A stretch of 64,000 nucleotides of DNA from contig NC_052017.1 of the NCBI RefSeq assembly GCF_015832195.1, forward strand, positions 52,712,652 through 52,776,651. Direction: 5' to 3'. A program made the position numbers and the translations under genes. This DNA is from Motacilla alba alba (lineage: Eukaryota > Chordata > Aves > Passeriformes > Motacillidae). Every line of letters starts with the position of its first letter. Position 1 is the first letter of the stretch. Under the pieces are notes generated by a model, which saw nothing but the letters and a program-made list of their open reading frames with translations, searched no databases and was not told the DNA's origin. Positions 1-13,200 of this stretch are shown piece after piece.

Positions 1-3000
1 TTGAGCCATCTCCCTCAAGCACTGTGTAAAGGCTTTGCAGCTGTTTACATATCTTCACAACAAGGACAAAACTAGCACATGCTGGATAGTGCTACACCAT
101 CATCATCTGTTCTAGAAATGCATCTTTCAATTAACACAGACCTCATACTTTCTTTGAGGTTACTGTTACTGCATTACCAATGGTATCTCATAGTTAGCCT
201 GTCAGGTTTTTGAGCCTACATTTATTTTCTTTGCATGACCTTCCAATTCACTCTCTGAGACCCTACTTTTTAATTTTTTTTTCCTGTAAAACCAGCCATG
301 AAACCTGCAACATTGGTATGGCAAGTTTTAGCACCTTTAATTCACTAGACTTAGGGCTGCCTTTTTCTCCATTTTAGCTTTTTCCCTTTAACCAAAGTTC
401 ATCTTAGCAGTTCCAGAAAAAAAAAAAAAAAAAAAAAAAATCTGGATTCACATGTGTTTCAGGTAATCCAGTAATTTGGAAAGCTGAAAGACAATGTAAT
501 TATGCCCAGAGTATTAGTATGCAGGTGTTCAAGCATTGCTTTCTGCTTCTTTATGAAATCATAAGAAATTCTACTGAATTCAAAATGACCCTGCATTAAA
601 AACTAACTGATGACACCACCAAAGAGGCCACTTTTCCAGCTGTATTTCTATGGACAGCTTTTTAAGAGATCCCAGAGGCAAAGCAACTGAATAATATGTA
701 TGCAATGAGAGGCAGATAATGCATATTTGTTGATAAAGCAGCATGGCAAGACAAGAACAAGAATTTAAAACTTCTTCCAAAAATAGAAAGTGGTAAAAAG
801 CCCCAAGTGAAAGATAAAAAAAACCCACTCCAAAACCAAATCTTATTGTTAAAGTCATAGGCAAAACTTAGTAATTCTTGCTTTTCAACAATCTTCTTTA
901 TAAGGTATCAGTTCTGAGACACACTATACTCAAGAAATAAATATGTCAAGTATTTGCACTGTTTCCTGAATTTTTTACATACCAAGACAACTTCTACTTT
1001 TAGACAAAGATTACAATCTCTTTTATGCACTAAGTCTTTTAATACTCATTCATTTGGAACTTGGACAGAACTTCACTCTGTATATTATATTAATTATATT
1101 ATATTATCATAAATGTTGTCATTTACTTACAAATTGTAAAACCAAAATCCAACTACCCTCTGACAAAAAATAAGAGCTATCCCACATATATTTCAATGCC
1201 ACAGTACAGATTATGATACAAAATCCACTGCCAGCAATAGAAGCTAACACTGAGAAATATAAGCAATAACAAAAATTTATGTATTTTATTAAAAGGTCTT
1301 GAAAAAAGTATATTGTGAATGATGCCATAATACACTGGTCTTCTTGAGTAAATAAAGTCAGCAAATAAAAGCAATTAATTTTTTATTCAGTGGGTTATAA
1401 ACAGGATGCAACCAGAGGTATTTACACTCAGGAATAAGGTTACAGTAGTAAGAAGTGCAGCAATTGTTTTCATCTCATATATGTATTTTTTACCTCATCT
1501 GCTTCTGAGGTACCACATAGTGGTAAATATGTAAGGGAAAAAAATGTTATGATGTGATTATCTATAACATTGCTCTCAGAATACATTCAGAGACAACTCT
1601 CCGAAGCAACCAGATTAATTGTTTTGTTATTTTTTACAAGTGGAGCACAGCTAGTCACTGCCAAGTTAATACTCCTTTTCCTCCTAATGAATCATATAAA
1701 CTGACATATAGTAATAACCAGAAATACCACCTGAGGAAAGGGACAGTGTCAGGAAAGACCTGCTTGGTATTTTTGATGTCTCTTAGTATTGCAGAATTTG
1801 CCTTTCTGAGCAAACTGATGTTTCTGTATTCAAAAAAGTACTATGTAGTTTGCTTTCTTTTTTAGAAAACCCTTTTATTATAAGACAATACATGGCTTAG
1901 CAATCTGGAGAAATAGAGTAGTGGCAATTTTTTTAATGAAACAGATTATAATGGAAAATGAGGTGTAAGTTCAGTGAAGCTGAAACTCAATGGGAGCATA
2001 CCAGCTCTCATGGAATATTCTAAGGAAAAACAGCCTTGGAGTCCCAGTGTGAAACTGTGAAGATCAAGGACAGCCAACAGCTCACAGGTGGTTTCTGGGA
2101 ATGTGGGACCTGACTTCAGAGCTCTTTTTCAGATAGTTGCTCACTTACCATGTAAGACTTAAAATTGGGCCATATTATGAGCACTCATTCTCACTGCAGC
2201 TGCCCCATTTAACATTAAAAAAATCAAGCCAAGAAAGAGCTCCCATAGCTGCAAGAAGGAGTCTAGGAGAGCCCTACACTGGAAGAGCCATCATGAGGCT
2301 GGTGAAAGACAGCACAGAGCTGGATGTGTGCCCCAAGCACAGAGGAGTTGGCTGATCTGTATGTTTGTGCTAGTGAATAAGTACACCCACATCTTCTTTG
2401 CAAGATGGAAAGCTTTTAAAGATGTTTCCTGCCTTCCTCTCCCTCCATGCAACAGAAACATTTTTTATGACATGAAAATTTTCCCGGAACAGAAAATGTA
2501 TTTACTTCCCAGCTCTTCATACTGCATTTTCCCCCACATAGCCTATACAATCATTGTTGAAAACTATTGCTTGTAAAAATAGTTCCTACTCCTATGACAA
2601 GCCCCAGTACATTCTGTGGTATGTCCTAAGGACAGTTTTTGTGAACAATGGCCAAAGGAATGGGGCCCAATGTGGACATTTTGTATGTGCAGAACTTTTC
2701 TGCAAAGAAAAATAACAAATTATCATTACCAAAAATAGCTAATTTCTGATAAAGTTTGTAAAATTCACTGTTTACTTCTACTTCACCTTTAAGTACTTTT
2801 TACTTTGTAAAGAACTGCCTTGAATTTCTATCCAGCTAGTTCTGACCATCTCAAAAAAAGGAATTTAAATAGCAGTTCCACATTTCTCACTGCTGTTACC
2901 TCAGAAAATGCATACTCTTTTCATATGGCTCAGCAGTCAGAAATACTGAGGAAAACCTCTTTGCAAGGAGCATTCTTGTGTTGACAGGAAAATTGATAAT

Positions 3001-3949
3001 ATGACCTAATAGGACTTTTCTATCTTTAATTTTCCTGAGTCTACTACTCCTGTGGGGAAAAATAACTTGTCAGCAAACTTATTATAGGAGAAAATATCAC
3101 AGTAAAAATAGTTACAGAAAATAGACCACCAATTCCTTGATGTAAGATGATGTATTTATTCTTGCTGCTTATTCCTAACTGAGAAAAATATGTTCCCAGA
3201 TTCTGTACAGTCAGAAATCTCAAGTAGCAGCAGCGATCAAATAAATCTCAAATCAACTCTCAAATACAGAAGAAGTTAAATTAAAACTGTATTTATTTAC
3301 CTGCACAGTACAGTTTTTAGTCTTCTAGAAAAAGTGACACATTTTGCAAAAACATGGAATTCAAAGATAAATGAGTACTGCCAATATTTTGCAATTCCCC
3401 TATGTACCACCTTTTTTGTGGAAGCAGGGCAATGGATTAAGGTCAGTCTAGTACAATCTTTTCTTCAATTCAGACAAATTCTAAAAGGCAAAATAACCAA
3501 ACAGTTAGAAATACCTAAAGAGATGTCTTTCTTTCAGACAAATGTCTAATCAGAAACCTGGATTTACCAACACAAAACTCCCAAGAAAGTGTGTCTAAAG
3601 CTGGATCCTGCCCATAACAGTGTCTCACCAGTTATCTTTAGTATTTTACTTATTTCGTGACATTAGGACAGTCAAGAGGAGAGCAACAAACCAGGATTAT
3701 ATCTAACACTACCCACAATGACAACAATCCTTGGACAATCATTGCTGGCGAAACAAAATTCCTTTAGGTAGAAATGGGGAGCACATGTTGACCTTCCTGG
3801 AAATTTTTCTGCTTGCTATTCATCCACAGACATTATCCAATCTTCTTCCATCCCATTCTCCTGTCTCCACCGAATCCGAATCTCTTTTTGGGTACAGCAG
3901 GCAAAGCTATGGTGTCTTTCTCAGTCCATCTCAGTTATGGGCTCCATTA
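1..3949. other. AT-rich non-coding stretch, no gene recognised
   Basis: No recognisable exon, transposon or RNA gene was seen. Open frames are short (103 codons at most), lack coding character and match no family I know. The only structure is low complexity: a run of 24 A at 417-440 and an AT-only tract near 1078-1107. Intronic or intergenic sequence is the best reading. Confidence 0.6.
417..440 (+). repeat. poly(A) run, 24 nt
   Basis: This is an uninterrupted run of 24 A. No recognisable retroposon body lies directly upstream, so it is called a simple homopolymer and not a retroposon tail. Confidence 0.85.
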
Positions 3950-4083
3950 TCACAGAATCATAGACTAGTAGAACACCTGAGATAGAAGGGACCCACAAGG
4001 ATCATCCAGGCCAACTCCTAGGCCACACACAGGCTAACCACAAAAATCATACAACATGTCTGTGACCATTGTCCAAAATCTCA
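3950..4083 (-). mobile_element. CR1 LINE 3'-end fragment (minus strand)
   Basis: Read on the plus strand, the block opens with cacagaatcatag and runs on through gaagggacccacaaggatcatccaggccaactcct to gaccattgtccaaa, in pieces. This is the reverse complement of the conserved 3' untranslated end of bird CR1 elements, whose sense strand ends in repeats of the ATTCTATG type. The fragment is about 130 bp, heavily 5'-truncated as is usual for CR1, and diverged, so it is an old insertion. No reading frame of the element survives. The assignment to CR1 is secure; the subfamily cannot be fixed by eye. Confidence 0.85.
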
Positions 4084-4267
4084 AAACAGGAGAGATTATG
4101 TATGATGCTCTCCAATCAGGATAAATTCTCTAACAGAAAATAAGATTTGATTTTCTATAATGCAACACTTGATATGTGCAATCTACCTCATCTTGTGAAT
4201 TCATGAAGTCCTGTTGCATCAGTATTGGTCTGAGAAGCTAATATTCCTCTTGCATTTGTTTTCTGAG

Positions 4268-4390
4268 GTTTTTTTGGTTGTTTTTTTTTTTTTTTTTTTT
4301 TTGATGTTGTTTGATGGTTTTGGGGTTTTGGTCCTGGTGATTTGGTTTTTTTTTGTTTGTGGGTTTTTTTGGTTGTTGTTGTTTCATTGG
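4268..4390 (+). repeat. T/G-rich low-complexity tract
   Basis: The plus strand is made almost entirely of T and G: runs of T broken by GG or GGG, including 22 consecutive T at 4281-4302. The strand asymmetry is extreme. It gives rise to low-complexity open frames on both strands (Phe-rich on one, Lys-rich on the other) that should not be taken for proteins. Confidence 0.85.
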
Positions 4391-4898
4391 GTATGCATGA
4401 AGAAGGCAATGAAATACAGTACTGTCTGCTAATGTGATTAATTATCCATAATGGTTATTGGAGAGCCATATTTCATTACTATAAGAACCTTCCCATGTTT
4501 ATCCCATTGCTTGGGGTTACCACAGCAGTATATCACAGATAAAATAGTCACGAGCAACTTAAAAAACTCTTGCATTAATGACAGGAATCTACAGAATAAC
4601 TCCTATACAGAATCTATACAAAAACTGTAACATATTCCATTGTATACCTGGCAGGTGTTGGGTATAATTACAATGAGTAGCATGTGAAATTGAAGTTTTG
4701 TCCACAATATATGAGCATTTACAGTCAGAATCAACAACACAAACCTGTGAGATGATATGAGATAGAGTCTCAATAACTGCCTTAGTGAAGTTCACATGCA
4801 TGTTTTTAGCAGTGTAATGTGACCTATACTGTATTCTTTTAGATTTCAAAGTACTCATTATGTGTGGAATATGTTAAGCTATCAGCCAGCTCCGTAAA

Positions 4899-4919
4899 CC
4901 CCCCCCCCCTTTTTTTTTT
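4899..4919 (+). repeat. C11-T10 homopolymer junction
   Basis: Eleven C are followed directly by ten T, giving an all-pyrimidine 21-mer. Such tracts mutate in length and are frequent sites of sequencing error, so the exact counts should be treated with care. Confidence 0.8.
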
Positions 4920-5977
4920 ACAAATGCACCAATTACTGTGAAAGTTTATCTCTTTGAAAAAGTATCTTGAATACTTCAATATTATTTCTGGCACTTTATT
5001 TTTGCTTCAAAGTAAATTACAGAGCAAGTCCTCCACATTTTTTCCTATCTAAATCATCATGCCTGTTGCACTTACATGGGGTCCAAAACTATTGACTGAG
5101 GAAGGGTGAAGGAGAGGCAAAGAAGAGGATAATTGATTGTTGGTTTTAAATACATAATCTAAGATTCCAGGATTTTTCTTCTTCATCTTTTTTTTTTCTT
5201 TCTTTAACTTAAAGCATCAAAAATATTCCATGTATCTGGAGATGCAGATACAGGTTGCCTTCAGAAATGAGGGCAATTTCAAACTCCAGCACAGACCAGG
5301 TCTGTATCTGTGGGGAGTGGCCACCCCATTCAGAGCTGCAAGTGCACTTACAGGCAACAGGATCCCAACTGCAGGTCTTATTCCTGCCGTTGAAATGGCA
5401 TCATATAAAGAGATAAAGGCTCAGCTAGACACTGCATGACTGCATTAGGACAAAAATGTCCTTCTCAAGCAGCTCAGAGGTTTTCTTCACCTGCAGATTC
5501 TCTTTAGGATTCAGTGGAAAATATCATTAAGAAGTTGAGTTCTTTAATGTGGATTAGGTATCTGTGATCTCATGTCCCCACAGGGTAAAAGGAAAAACAT
5601 CACCTCCACAAGCAAAAACCTCTCTAACTTGAGATGAGAAAATGATGAAAACAGGTAATCTTTCTTCTGCAAACCACAGAAAAAGTCAAATTTTAACACA
5701 TGGAGTGATAAACCTCACTGTGGAATAGCTATTTTTTTTCCTTACCTTGCTTTCAATGCTAGTCAAATATACAAAACCACATTAAAAAAGGTAAAAATTA
5801 ATTCATGCACTTAAAGCATCAAGAGATGGAGTCCAGAAATTTAAGGGAGCTACTAATAAAGCACTTTTCTGCTCAGATATGTGTAATAGGATTTTTGTAA
5901 TTCACAGTATTTCCTACTTCACCACTTGTGAGTTACAGACCTTTATAATTCTGTCAGGATTTAAGTAGTAAACTATT

Positions 5978-6015
5978 GTCCACAGTTAGTGGACACGCTA
6001 GTGGACACAGTTAGT
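5978..6015 (+). repeat. short complex repeat (tagtggacac units)
   Basis: The 10-mer tagtggacac occurs at 5987-5996 and 5999-6008 (period 12), and cacagttagt occurs at 5981-5990 and 6006-6015. A gtccac / gtggac inverted pair is included. This is a local slippage or duplication product with no visible function. Confidence 0.7.
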
Positions 6016-8080
6016 CCGTATCTATAAATATTTTTTTCTCACCTTGTCAGAACTTCCTTGATTTTTAAATCAGGCTGTGAATATATCTCACTAGGCACAG
6101 ATACTAATAGGAAAAATCATTAAGAATAAGTTTTCTCTTACACTGGAAGAGACATTTTTTCTTTTTCTGTATTTCAGAGCCGTACACTGTCTTCCAGCTA
6201 TAGCACTATTAACTTCCAGCTAATAAACCCATCTATGAAAGTCCTACACCTTCGAGCAAGGATTGTAGCACACTGCATTAGGAAAGGATGTCTGCTCTGC
6301 ACATAGGGAAGAAAGCTTTCTTGCCATGCAGACATTCATATATATGTTCCTCTACTAATAGAAAATTTCAGAGAAGGGGCATGGGATAAAATATTTACCC
6401 ATATCTAACCACCATCAGTAAACTGATCCATGAATTAGTGATGCCCAAAGTTGAATTCACCGTATTGTTGAGTCCACTTCATATGAGAATAATTTTTTAC
6501 ATGGGGGTCTCTGACATCATCTAACTGTTTCAAATGCAGAAAATAAAACAAGTGTCTATTTTGCATCCTGGTAATTTAAAAATGGGACAATCTACAAAAA
6601 TGTTGTGGCAGGCTGTGCATGCATGTGTTGGGAGTGGCAGGCCAACTCTTTATTTTCTTCTGTATTTTCTTCTTGAAACACTACCTTTTGTCCATAGCCA
6701 GTATTGTTTCAGGAGTGATTTTAATATGTTAAAGATGGGCTTGCAACAAATGCTCTCACCACTTTTTAATTATTTCCACTGGATTTCAAAGCAGTCATAA
6801 TGCAATTTACAAGAAAAGAAGATTTCTATAACTGTTTGAGAAAGCTTTATCTGTTGCATCATGGACATTTGGAATTTTAGCTGTATAAACTGGCATTTTT
6901 TACTCTTCCAAGGAATGGAATGATTAGGAAGACAATTAAAAGGTACATCTGAGAGAGTCTCACATCATAATGTGTTAAAATTAGAACCAGCCAAAACCCC
7001 AAACAAGAGTATGAAATAACAGAAAGCTCTAAGGTAACAACCAGGTGAAAGTCTGCACTATTTGTGGAAGTGTGATTTATGTACTGATACAGGTAATCAT
7101 TACATAATGCCAGTTAATTAATATCACATCACTGACTCAGGGCAGATGGTTATCAGCTTATCAGAGACCTACTATGCTGCCTTTTCCAAATAAGGAAGAA
7201 GAGCCAATAAAAGCATGTGACTTAAGACATGCATGAATGCATTAAAATGTAGAACATTAAAAATAAATTTTGGAGAATTAAGTCAGCAAGTATGATGAAA
7301 AAGAGCAAAACAGAAGTGGGTTAAAAAAATCATGCAAAATATAAGTGGATTGAAAAAAATAATCATGTGAAAGGAAGGCAGGACATACTCTCTCTCTCTC
7401 GAGGAGAGCTGGACGCCCCTCCATCGCTGAGCTGACTGTGGAGTTAGCAGGGAGCCTTTGGGGCAGGGCTACCCCCAACACTGGGAGGGGAGTAGAGAAG
7501 AGATGCCAACCTTCACTACCCTCTGGTTCTATTTCCTGCTCTTATGTACGATGGTCCCTTCTGGACTTTTGGATCCACACACTAGCTGTTACTTCCCTGC
7601 TAGCTCCCAGGCTTTCTTTCCTGAGAAGGTTAAATGCAAAAATATCCAGCCTCTTCAGTTCAGCTTCACCTTCTAGACTACTGGAGAGGCTATAGCTGCA
7701 GCACAGCACATTTTTTCCCTCTGACACAGTTATTTACAATGTATATGTACTCTCTATCCTCTAGATCACAGCACATGGATTTTCCCTAGTGCACAGGTCA
7801 GCATCCCTTTGTGATTGGAAGACATGTTCTGCGTAGACTTTCTACTGTGAAGAAATCCAAAGTGCTAATTATATCAATAGCTATTGTGATGACATTGCTA
7901 TATTTTGAAATCAAAGGCCTGCATTGAAACTCAAAATCTAGGTGCAAGGAAATTAGTTCAGAAAAATAAAATGATTAAGAGGCAAGATCTCTTTTCAGCC
8001 AATTGCCCTGAGACTGGGAAGAAAGGAGATCCATAAATTAGAGTTTTAATTTATACTGAACTCAAGTAAGACTACTTCAA

Positions 8081-8136
8081 GATATATCAGAGAGAGGATC
8101 ATTATTTTAGGATATATCAGAGAGAGGATCATTATT
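8081..8136 (+). repeat. tandem duplication, 30-bp period, 2 copies
   Basis: The 26-mer starting gatatatcagagagaggatc is present without mismatch at 8081-8106 and again at 8111-8136. Perfect identity suggests a recent event or a polymorphic site. Confidence 0.9.
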
Positions 8137-10055
8137 CTGACTGTGGAATTGATAGACACCAAATTTTCTGATCACATTTGATAATGGCCTAACTACTGCT
8201 ATTGACATCAGGGCTGGGAGGAATGGGAAACAGTGACTTCAATGGAAATAAAGCTGGGACAGTAGCAGACACACCTGAAAACTGTGATTTAGTATAGATC
8301 ATCTAAGCATAAGTTAAATACCACATTGAAACAATACTTGACAAGGTAGACAGGAAGGAAGACAGACCAAAACTAAAGCTGGGACACCTAGAGAAGAGAC
8401 AAGGAGAGGGGGTAACAAATTTAATTTTGTAAAAAATTAAGTCAAATAAGCATAATACTTTCATCTGGCAATACTTTTTTTCAGGTGAGGTTCACAAAAT
8501 GAAAGATTGTAGGCTTCCTTTTTATGCAATGTTCTAATTATCTGAGGACACTTACATACTTAAAAATCTTTGCCAAAATGTAAATATTTACAATATGCAA
8601 ATGCAAGATTTTTTTTTCAATGAAATAACATAGATCTTGAAATTGAAATTATTAGATTTAATGCTTGAAATACTTCACTGCAGAAGCTTTTGGTCATGGT
8701 ATATGGATGAAAAAAGATGGATGTCTTGTTATTAAAATGCAAGTATACTTTTTAAGGGTTTCATCAACAAATTTTAAAACATTTACAATTATTTAACTAT
8801 CCCAAAAGCTCCTTTTTATTGATTTCAGGCATTACACTAAATCTCAAAACTTAAAAGTGAGACTCTCATACATTAAGGAAATTGAAAGTGATTAAAATTG
8901 AGAGGGTTGCATAACATTCAGAAAGAGTACACATGGAAGTATCAAAATCTTCTAGAAACAGTTAATTACAGAAACAATTACTAAATTGTTTTCTGTATGT
9001 TTTGCATCTAAGAGTTAATAATGGTACTGATAAAAACCAAATAAATATGTTGTTCAGTACTTCTCCACAGAAATTAGGCATTAGCATTTGGCTTGCTGCT
9101 CTCTCCTCCACTTTTATAGGCCAATTATGTTCCAGGTTATTACAATCAAATGCATTATATTTGAATAAAACTCCTCATAATAAGAAAATAAATGCATTGG
9201 AATACGATATTGTTCTGCTTTCAAGCCAAAAGGTTAACTTTTGTAATTCTGAATTGTGCCTATGATAGCTTTATTAAACAATAGTATATTTTGTTCTGAG
9301 TTATGCCACATTAAAAGGGTTTCTTAAAATATGTTTTGCCTTCTTTGATGATCGTTTTCTTACAAAGATAATTCAAACCAGCAAGGGCCCACCCAGTCAG
9401 AGCAACAAAAGGTCTAGTCCTTGATGAGCACTATTTGTAAGCACTCACTACTAATATTAATTAATTTGATAATTTATCCTCTTTTTCTATTCATCAGTTG
9501 TCTCCATGTGGTTTAAATATTCATTCTCTATTCAAATGTATTCACACTGGATGAATATCATTCCTCTGTGGAGGACCAGCATAAGGCATATGCATCACTT
9601 CAGTCCTCTGAATAGGGTTCAAACAATTCTCAAAATACTATGTTATTTCTCAGCTCATTAATAAATTTCACCATTTGAATAGATGTAGATTCTTTCTGAA
9701 CTGCTTGTTGCAAGTCACTCTCTCTGTTTCAGTTGCTGATGTGGTGTCTTAGATGTCAGCTCCATAGGTTCAGATGCTTATTTTTGCTCTTAGTGGTGCA
9801 TGCACAACACTTCCTAAATACCTATCCCTAATGCACTGTGATTTGACATCAGTTTACCTGACAAATGCAGACCAGCAGCCTGCACCTGCCTGTGTTCTCC
9901 ACATGCCCCATGGACTGATCACACATACTGTATCTGGGACCTTCAGACACCCTGAACAAATGTCAAAAGCCTTTCCATTTCAACAACATTTCTGTTGAAA
10001 AACAGATACTGAGAGATATCCAGACAGAGGATATGTTTAAATTTAGACTCATAGT

Positions 10056-10205
10056 GGCAGGGATTATCATCATCTAGGTCAGAACATAGTGCTAGTAACA
10101 CCAGGGTTGGGGTTCAACCCCCATATTGGCCATTCACTTCAGAGTTGTACTTGATGATCCTTGCAGGTCTCTTTCAACTCAGATTAATCTGTGATTCTGT
10201 CATCT
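10056..10205 (+). mobile_element. tRNA-Ile-derived SINE with CR1-like tail (TguSINE1-like)
   Basis: The head (about 10056-10132) aligns with a tRNA-Ile: gtgctagtaacacc corresponds to the tRNA-Ile stretch gtgctaataacgcc around the anticodon (AAT in the tRNA, AGT here at 10094-10096). The T arm and B-box-like motif gggttcaacccc follows at 10110-10121, then the acceptor-stem end ttggcc. The tail (about 10133-10205) reads ttgatgatccttgcaggtct, then ctttcaactcag and tctgtgattctgt, the sense 3' end of CR1. A tRNA-Ile head fused to a CR1 tail is the design of TguSINE1, described from zebra finch, which uses CR1 enzymes for retroposition. The A-box region is degraded, so pol III activity is unlikely. 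It is not a functional tRNA gene. Confidence 0.8.
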
Positions 10206-13200
10206 TACACATATGCACCAAGCACACCAGAACACTCCTTAGTGACTGGATTTCTTAGGCCCAACTTTACAAACAAGAAAGCAAAAAATTGAGCAGGAAA
10301 CCATAAATAAGGTTGGCTATTTAAAACCTGAACCAAAGGGAATTAGTTTAAGTCCCAACTTTGCTCTTTTTTGCAAGTATTCTGCCAATAAACTTTTTCC
10401 TAGATTTTAGTATAAAGCAATCCAAAAGGGTGAAGTCAATTGCAAATTTTAAGTAATTGTATAAATGCCAAAATATTCTTCTAGCTCTAGTAGAAATGTA
10501 GAAATATTTTTCCAGCTCTAGAAGTGACCAAGCACTTTCTCATTAAATTTTTTTTTTTTTACAGTTCAGTATCAGAATTAAACCAAAGTTGAAGCAAACA
10601 GTTTATCCCCTCTAACAAACAAATTTATCTGAAAGTTACTTTGAGAGTGGAAGATAAGATAAAAAGGGACCTTTCATTAAGAGCTCAGACAGAACTTCTT
10701 CATTTATCCTCCAAAATCATTATGTAGACTGGCAAAGAATGAAAGGTAGCAGTGGGAGGAATGAAAAGACATCATTCTTATACAACAAATATCCTACAAA
10801 GATAAGCAATAGAAAATGGTGCTGTATATACTTAAAAGTTCAGCTGAAAAAATCCTTTTCTATGTAAAATTGACACAGGTTAGCCTCATTGCCTACCAAT
10901 ATTACTGGAAAGTTTTAAAAGATGTGGCTCTGAGAACACTATGTCAGATTAGGAGCTGAAATTTAAACAGATGCAACCTACAGAACCGACAAGGTCATTT
11001 CTAATTACCTCTGCCCTTTGCCACTGCAAGCTTTTACAAAGTTGAAAAGACCCTATGGATCAACAAGGGAGCTCAGGAAAGTGGCTTTCACTTACATCTA
11101 AGTTATGTATGGGCAGTACGATGACATACAAGTACTCAGAAAACAAACAGCAGAGTGCTGCATGCTGCATGTCCCCGACACACATCTGGGCAATGTCCCA
11201 ACAACATAGACCAGCTACACTGCTTTCTCTGAATAAAGTGTGCTCTCTGAGCCAGGCACTATGAGAAACTAGCAAGGGAATGATGTATCATGTTCTGAAA
11301 ACACAGCCAGTATGTCCATGCCTAACTTCTACCTGACCCTGCATTCTTTGGGCTTTCAAAAATTCTACCCACAGAGAAAAGGGGTTTTGAGTGCAAAAAG
11401 GGAGCACAGTAAGAAAACAGAGTAAACACTAGGTATATGTCTAAATAGTGGAGCCTTGAGAAGTGTCATCCTACCTATTTTTGCTGAAACAATTATTTCA
11501 GTTTGTTCAGCAGAAATGCAAAGATTCATATCTTTTAGTTGTAACAGATTATCCTTACTGTCAACTTAGAAATTCATTCATATTTTGGTTGCTAATTCTG
11601 AAAATTAAGGGATGAGACTTTAGCTCTTCAAAGTAGAGCTCCTAGCACTAACCAGGATTTCAATGTAGGAACCTATTTGCTCCCTTGGAGCACAGGACTT
11701 GATTTATGCCACATAACAGGAGGAAAGACTTGCACATCCTTTAAAATCCCCATCTTCCCTCGACAACATAACAAAGAATGGTGTGTGGCATTTCATGAAG
11801 CTAAGTAAATTTATTGGTGGAATGGAGCAGGCACAACTCCTTTGAAAGTAGTATTTACTCTCCCTGTTTATCCTGAGCTTTAGGTTGGCTCCCACTGTCA
11901 GCTATCAGTTGATAGTTACAGCAATTGCAATGACAGTGTGAATCATAATGTAAAAAACATGTTACATATTGAATGATAGATGAGCCAATTTCAGGCCAGT
12001 TCCTACAGGACCATTTTTTGCAATACACTCAACAAATCAGAATATCTCCTGACTTTAATCACACAGCTTGATTTTGAAATTTTAACTACTGAACTGCGTA
12101 AGGCAGTGTCCCTGTTGCCTGTGACATGGAGGGGCTTGAGTAAGATGGCCACCTGTCATTTTAAACAACAAATCCTGTATATTTTCATGTGCGTTTCTTG
12201 TCAGACTCCTTTCCCAGATGCATCCATGTCAGGTCGGTTCAACAATCAGTTTCTCTAAGGGGCATGAGAAGTTATAGCTTTGCCATACCAACTCTGCACC
12301 TTTTGGAATAAGGCTGTAGTTTTCCCTATGCTCCACAAGCTCCATGGTCTTCATACTTACTGCCAAGAAAATGGAACCACAATCCCAGCCAAATGAGGCA
12401 GGTTCTGTCTAAGGCAGCAAGGTTCATAGAGAAATCTTCTAATACTTTCTTGCTTAAAAATCCATTGTATTGCTTATGACCTCCAGAAAATTCTGTTATG
12501 AGTAAAATAGAACTGGCAGTCTCTGGAGATCCTACAGAAAGTTGTTCCCACTTTCTCAGGCTGTTTACAGGAACATAAGCACTCTTACATAGCATAAGAG
12601 AGAGGTAACTTTTTTCTCCTATGATATTTTTTCTCGGGTATTTACTTCAATTTTATTTTTTTTCTCCCCTCAATAAATGAGGAAAAAAAGGGTAATTAAT
12701 TAAGTCTGTTTCACTGCACTGTGCCAAGTCCCATATATGGTGTAAAATAATACTTCACCTCACAGTGTTAGAATATGCAAATTTTCTAAGCCATGTCAGT
12801 GGTGATACAACAAGATGATACCACCACATCTCATTCAATGATTCTTACTCTACATGCTTGAGTAGGCACCTGTCATCAGAAGTTTCACCTTCACTTTCCT
12901 TAGGTGATTTTGTATCACAGACAAGAGCAGTGAAAAAGCTTAACTTTGGCAATTAAAGTATATACAGCCTTCCTTGCATCCAAAGCACTTCAGCCAGTAT
13001 CCCATTACAATTTTTAAGACACTGAAAATCCTAACAGTCACTTAAATCTTATTTTATAGTAGTACTCTTAACTGCAGCTCCTCCTTTTCCTAGCTCAAGT
13101 TATTTTGACTTGTCTCATTCTCAAAACAATTTGAAAAACACTGGGAAAATCAGAAACATAACAGAAATCTTTAGCTAGTTCCATCCACTACACAGAAGCA

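Larger units (their letters stand above)
4100..10050. other. AT-rich non-coding stretch with low-complexity tracts, no gene recognised
   Basis: Apart from the simple repeats listed separately (4268-4390, 4899-4919, 5978-6015, 8081-8136), I see no exon, RNA gene or transposon here. All open frames are short and unrecognised. Confidence 0.55.

Noticed and set aside
4188..4432. Overlapping Lys-rich and Phe-rich frames on opposite strands
   Set aside because: Both are translations of the T/G-rich low-complexity tract.
10056..10132. Functional tRNA-Ile gene
   Set aside because: The D arm is degraded, the anticodon position has changed and a CR1 tail follows, so it is a SINE head.
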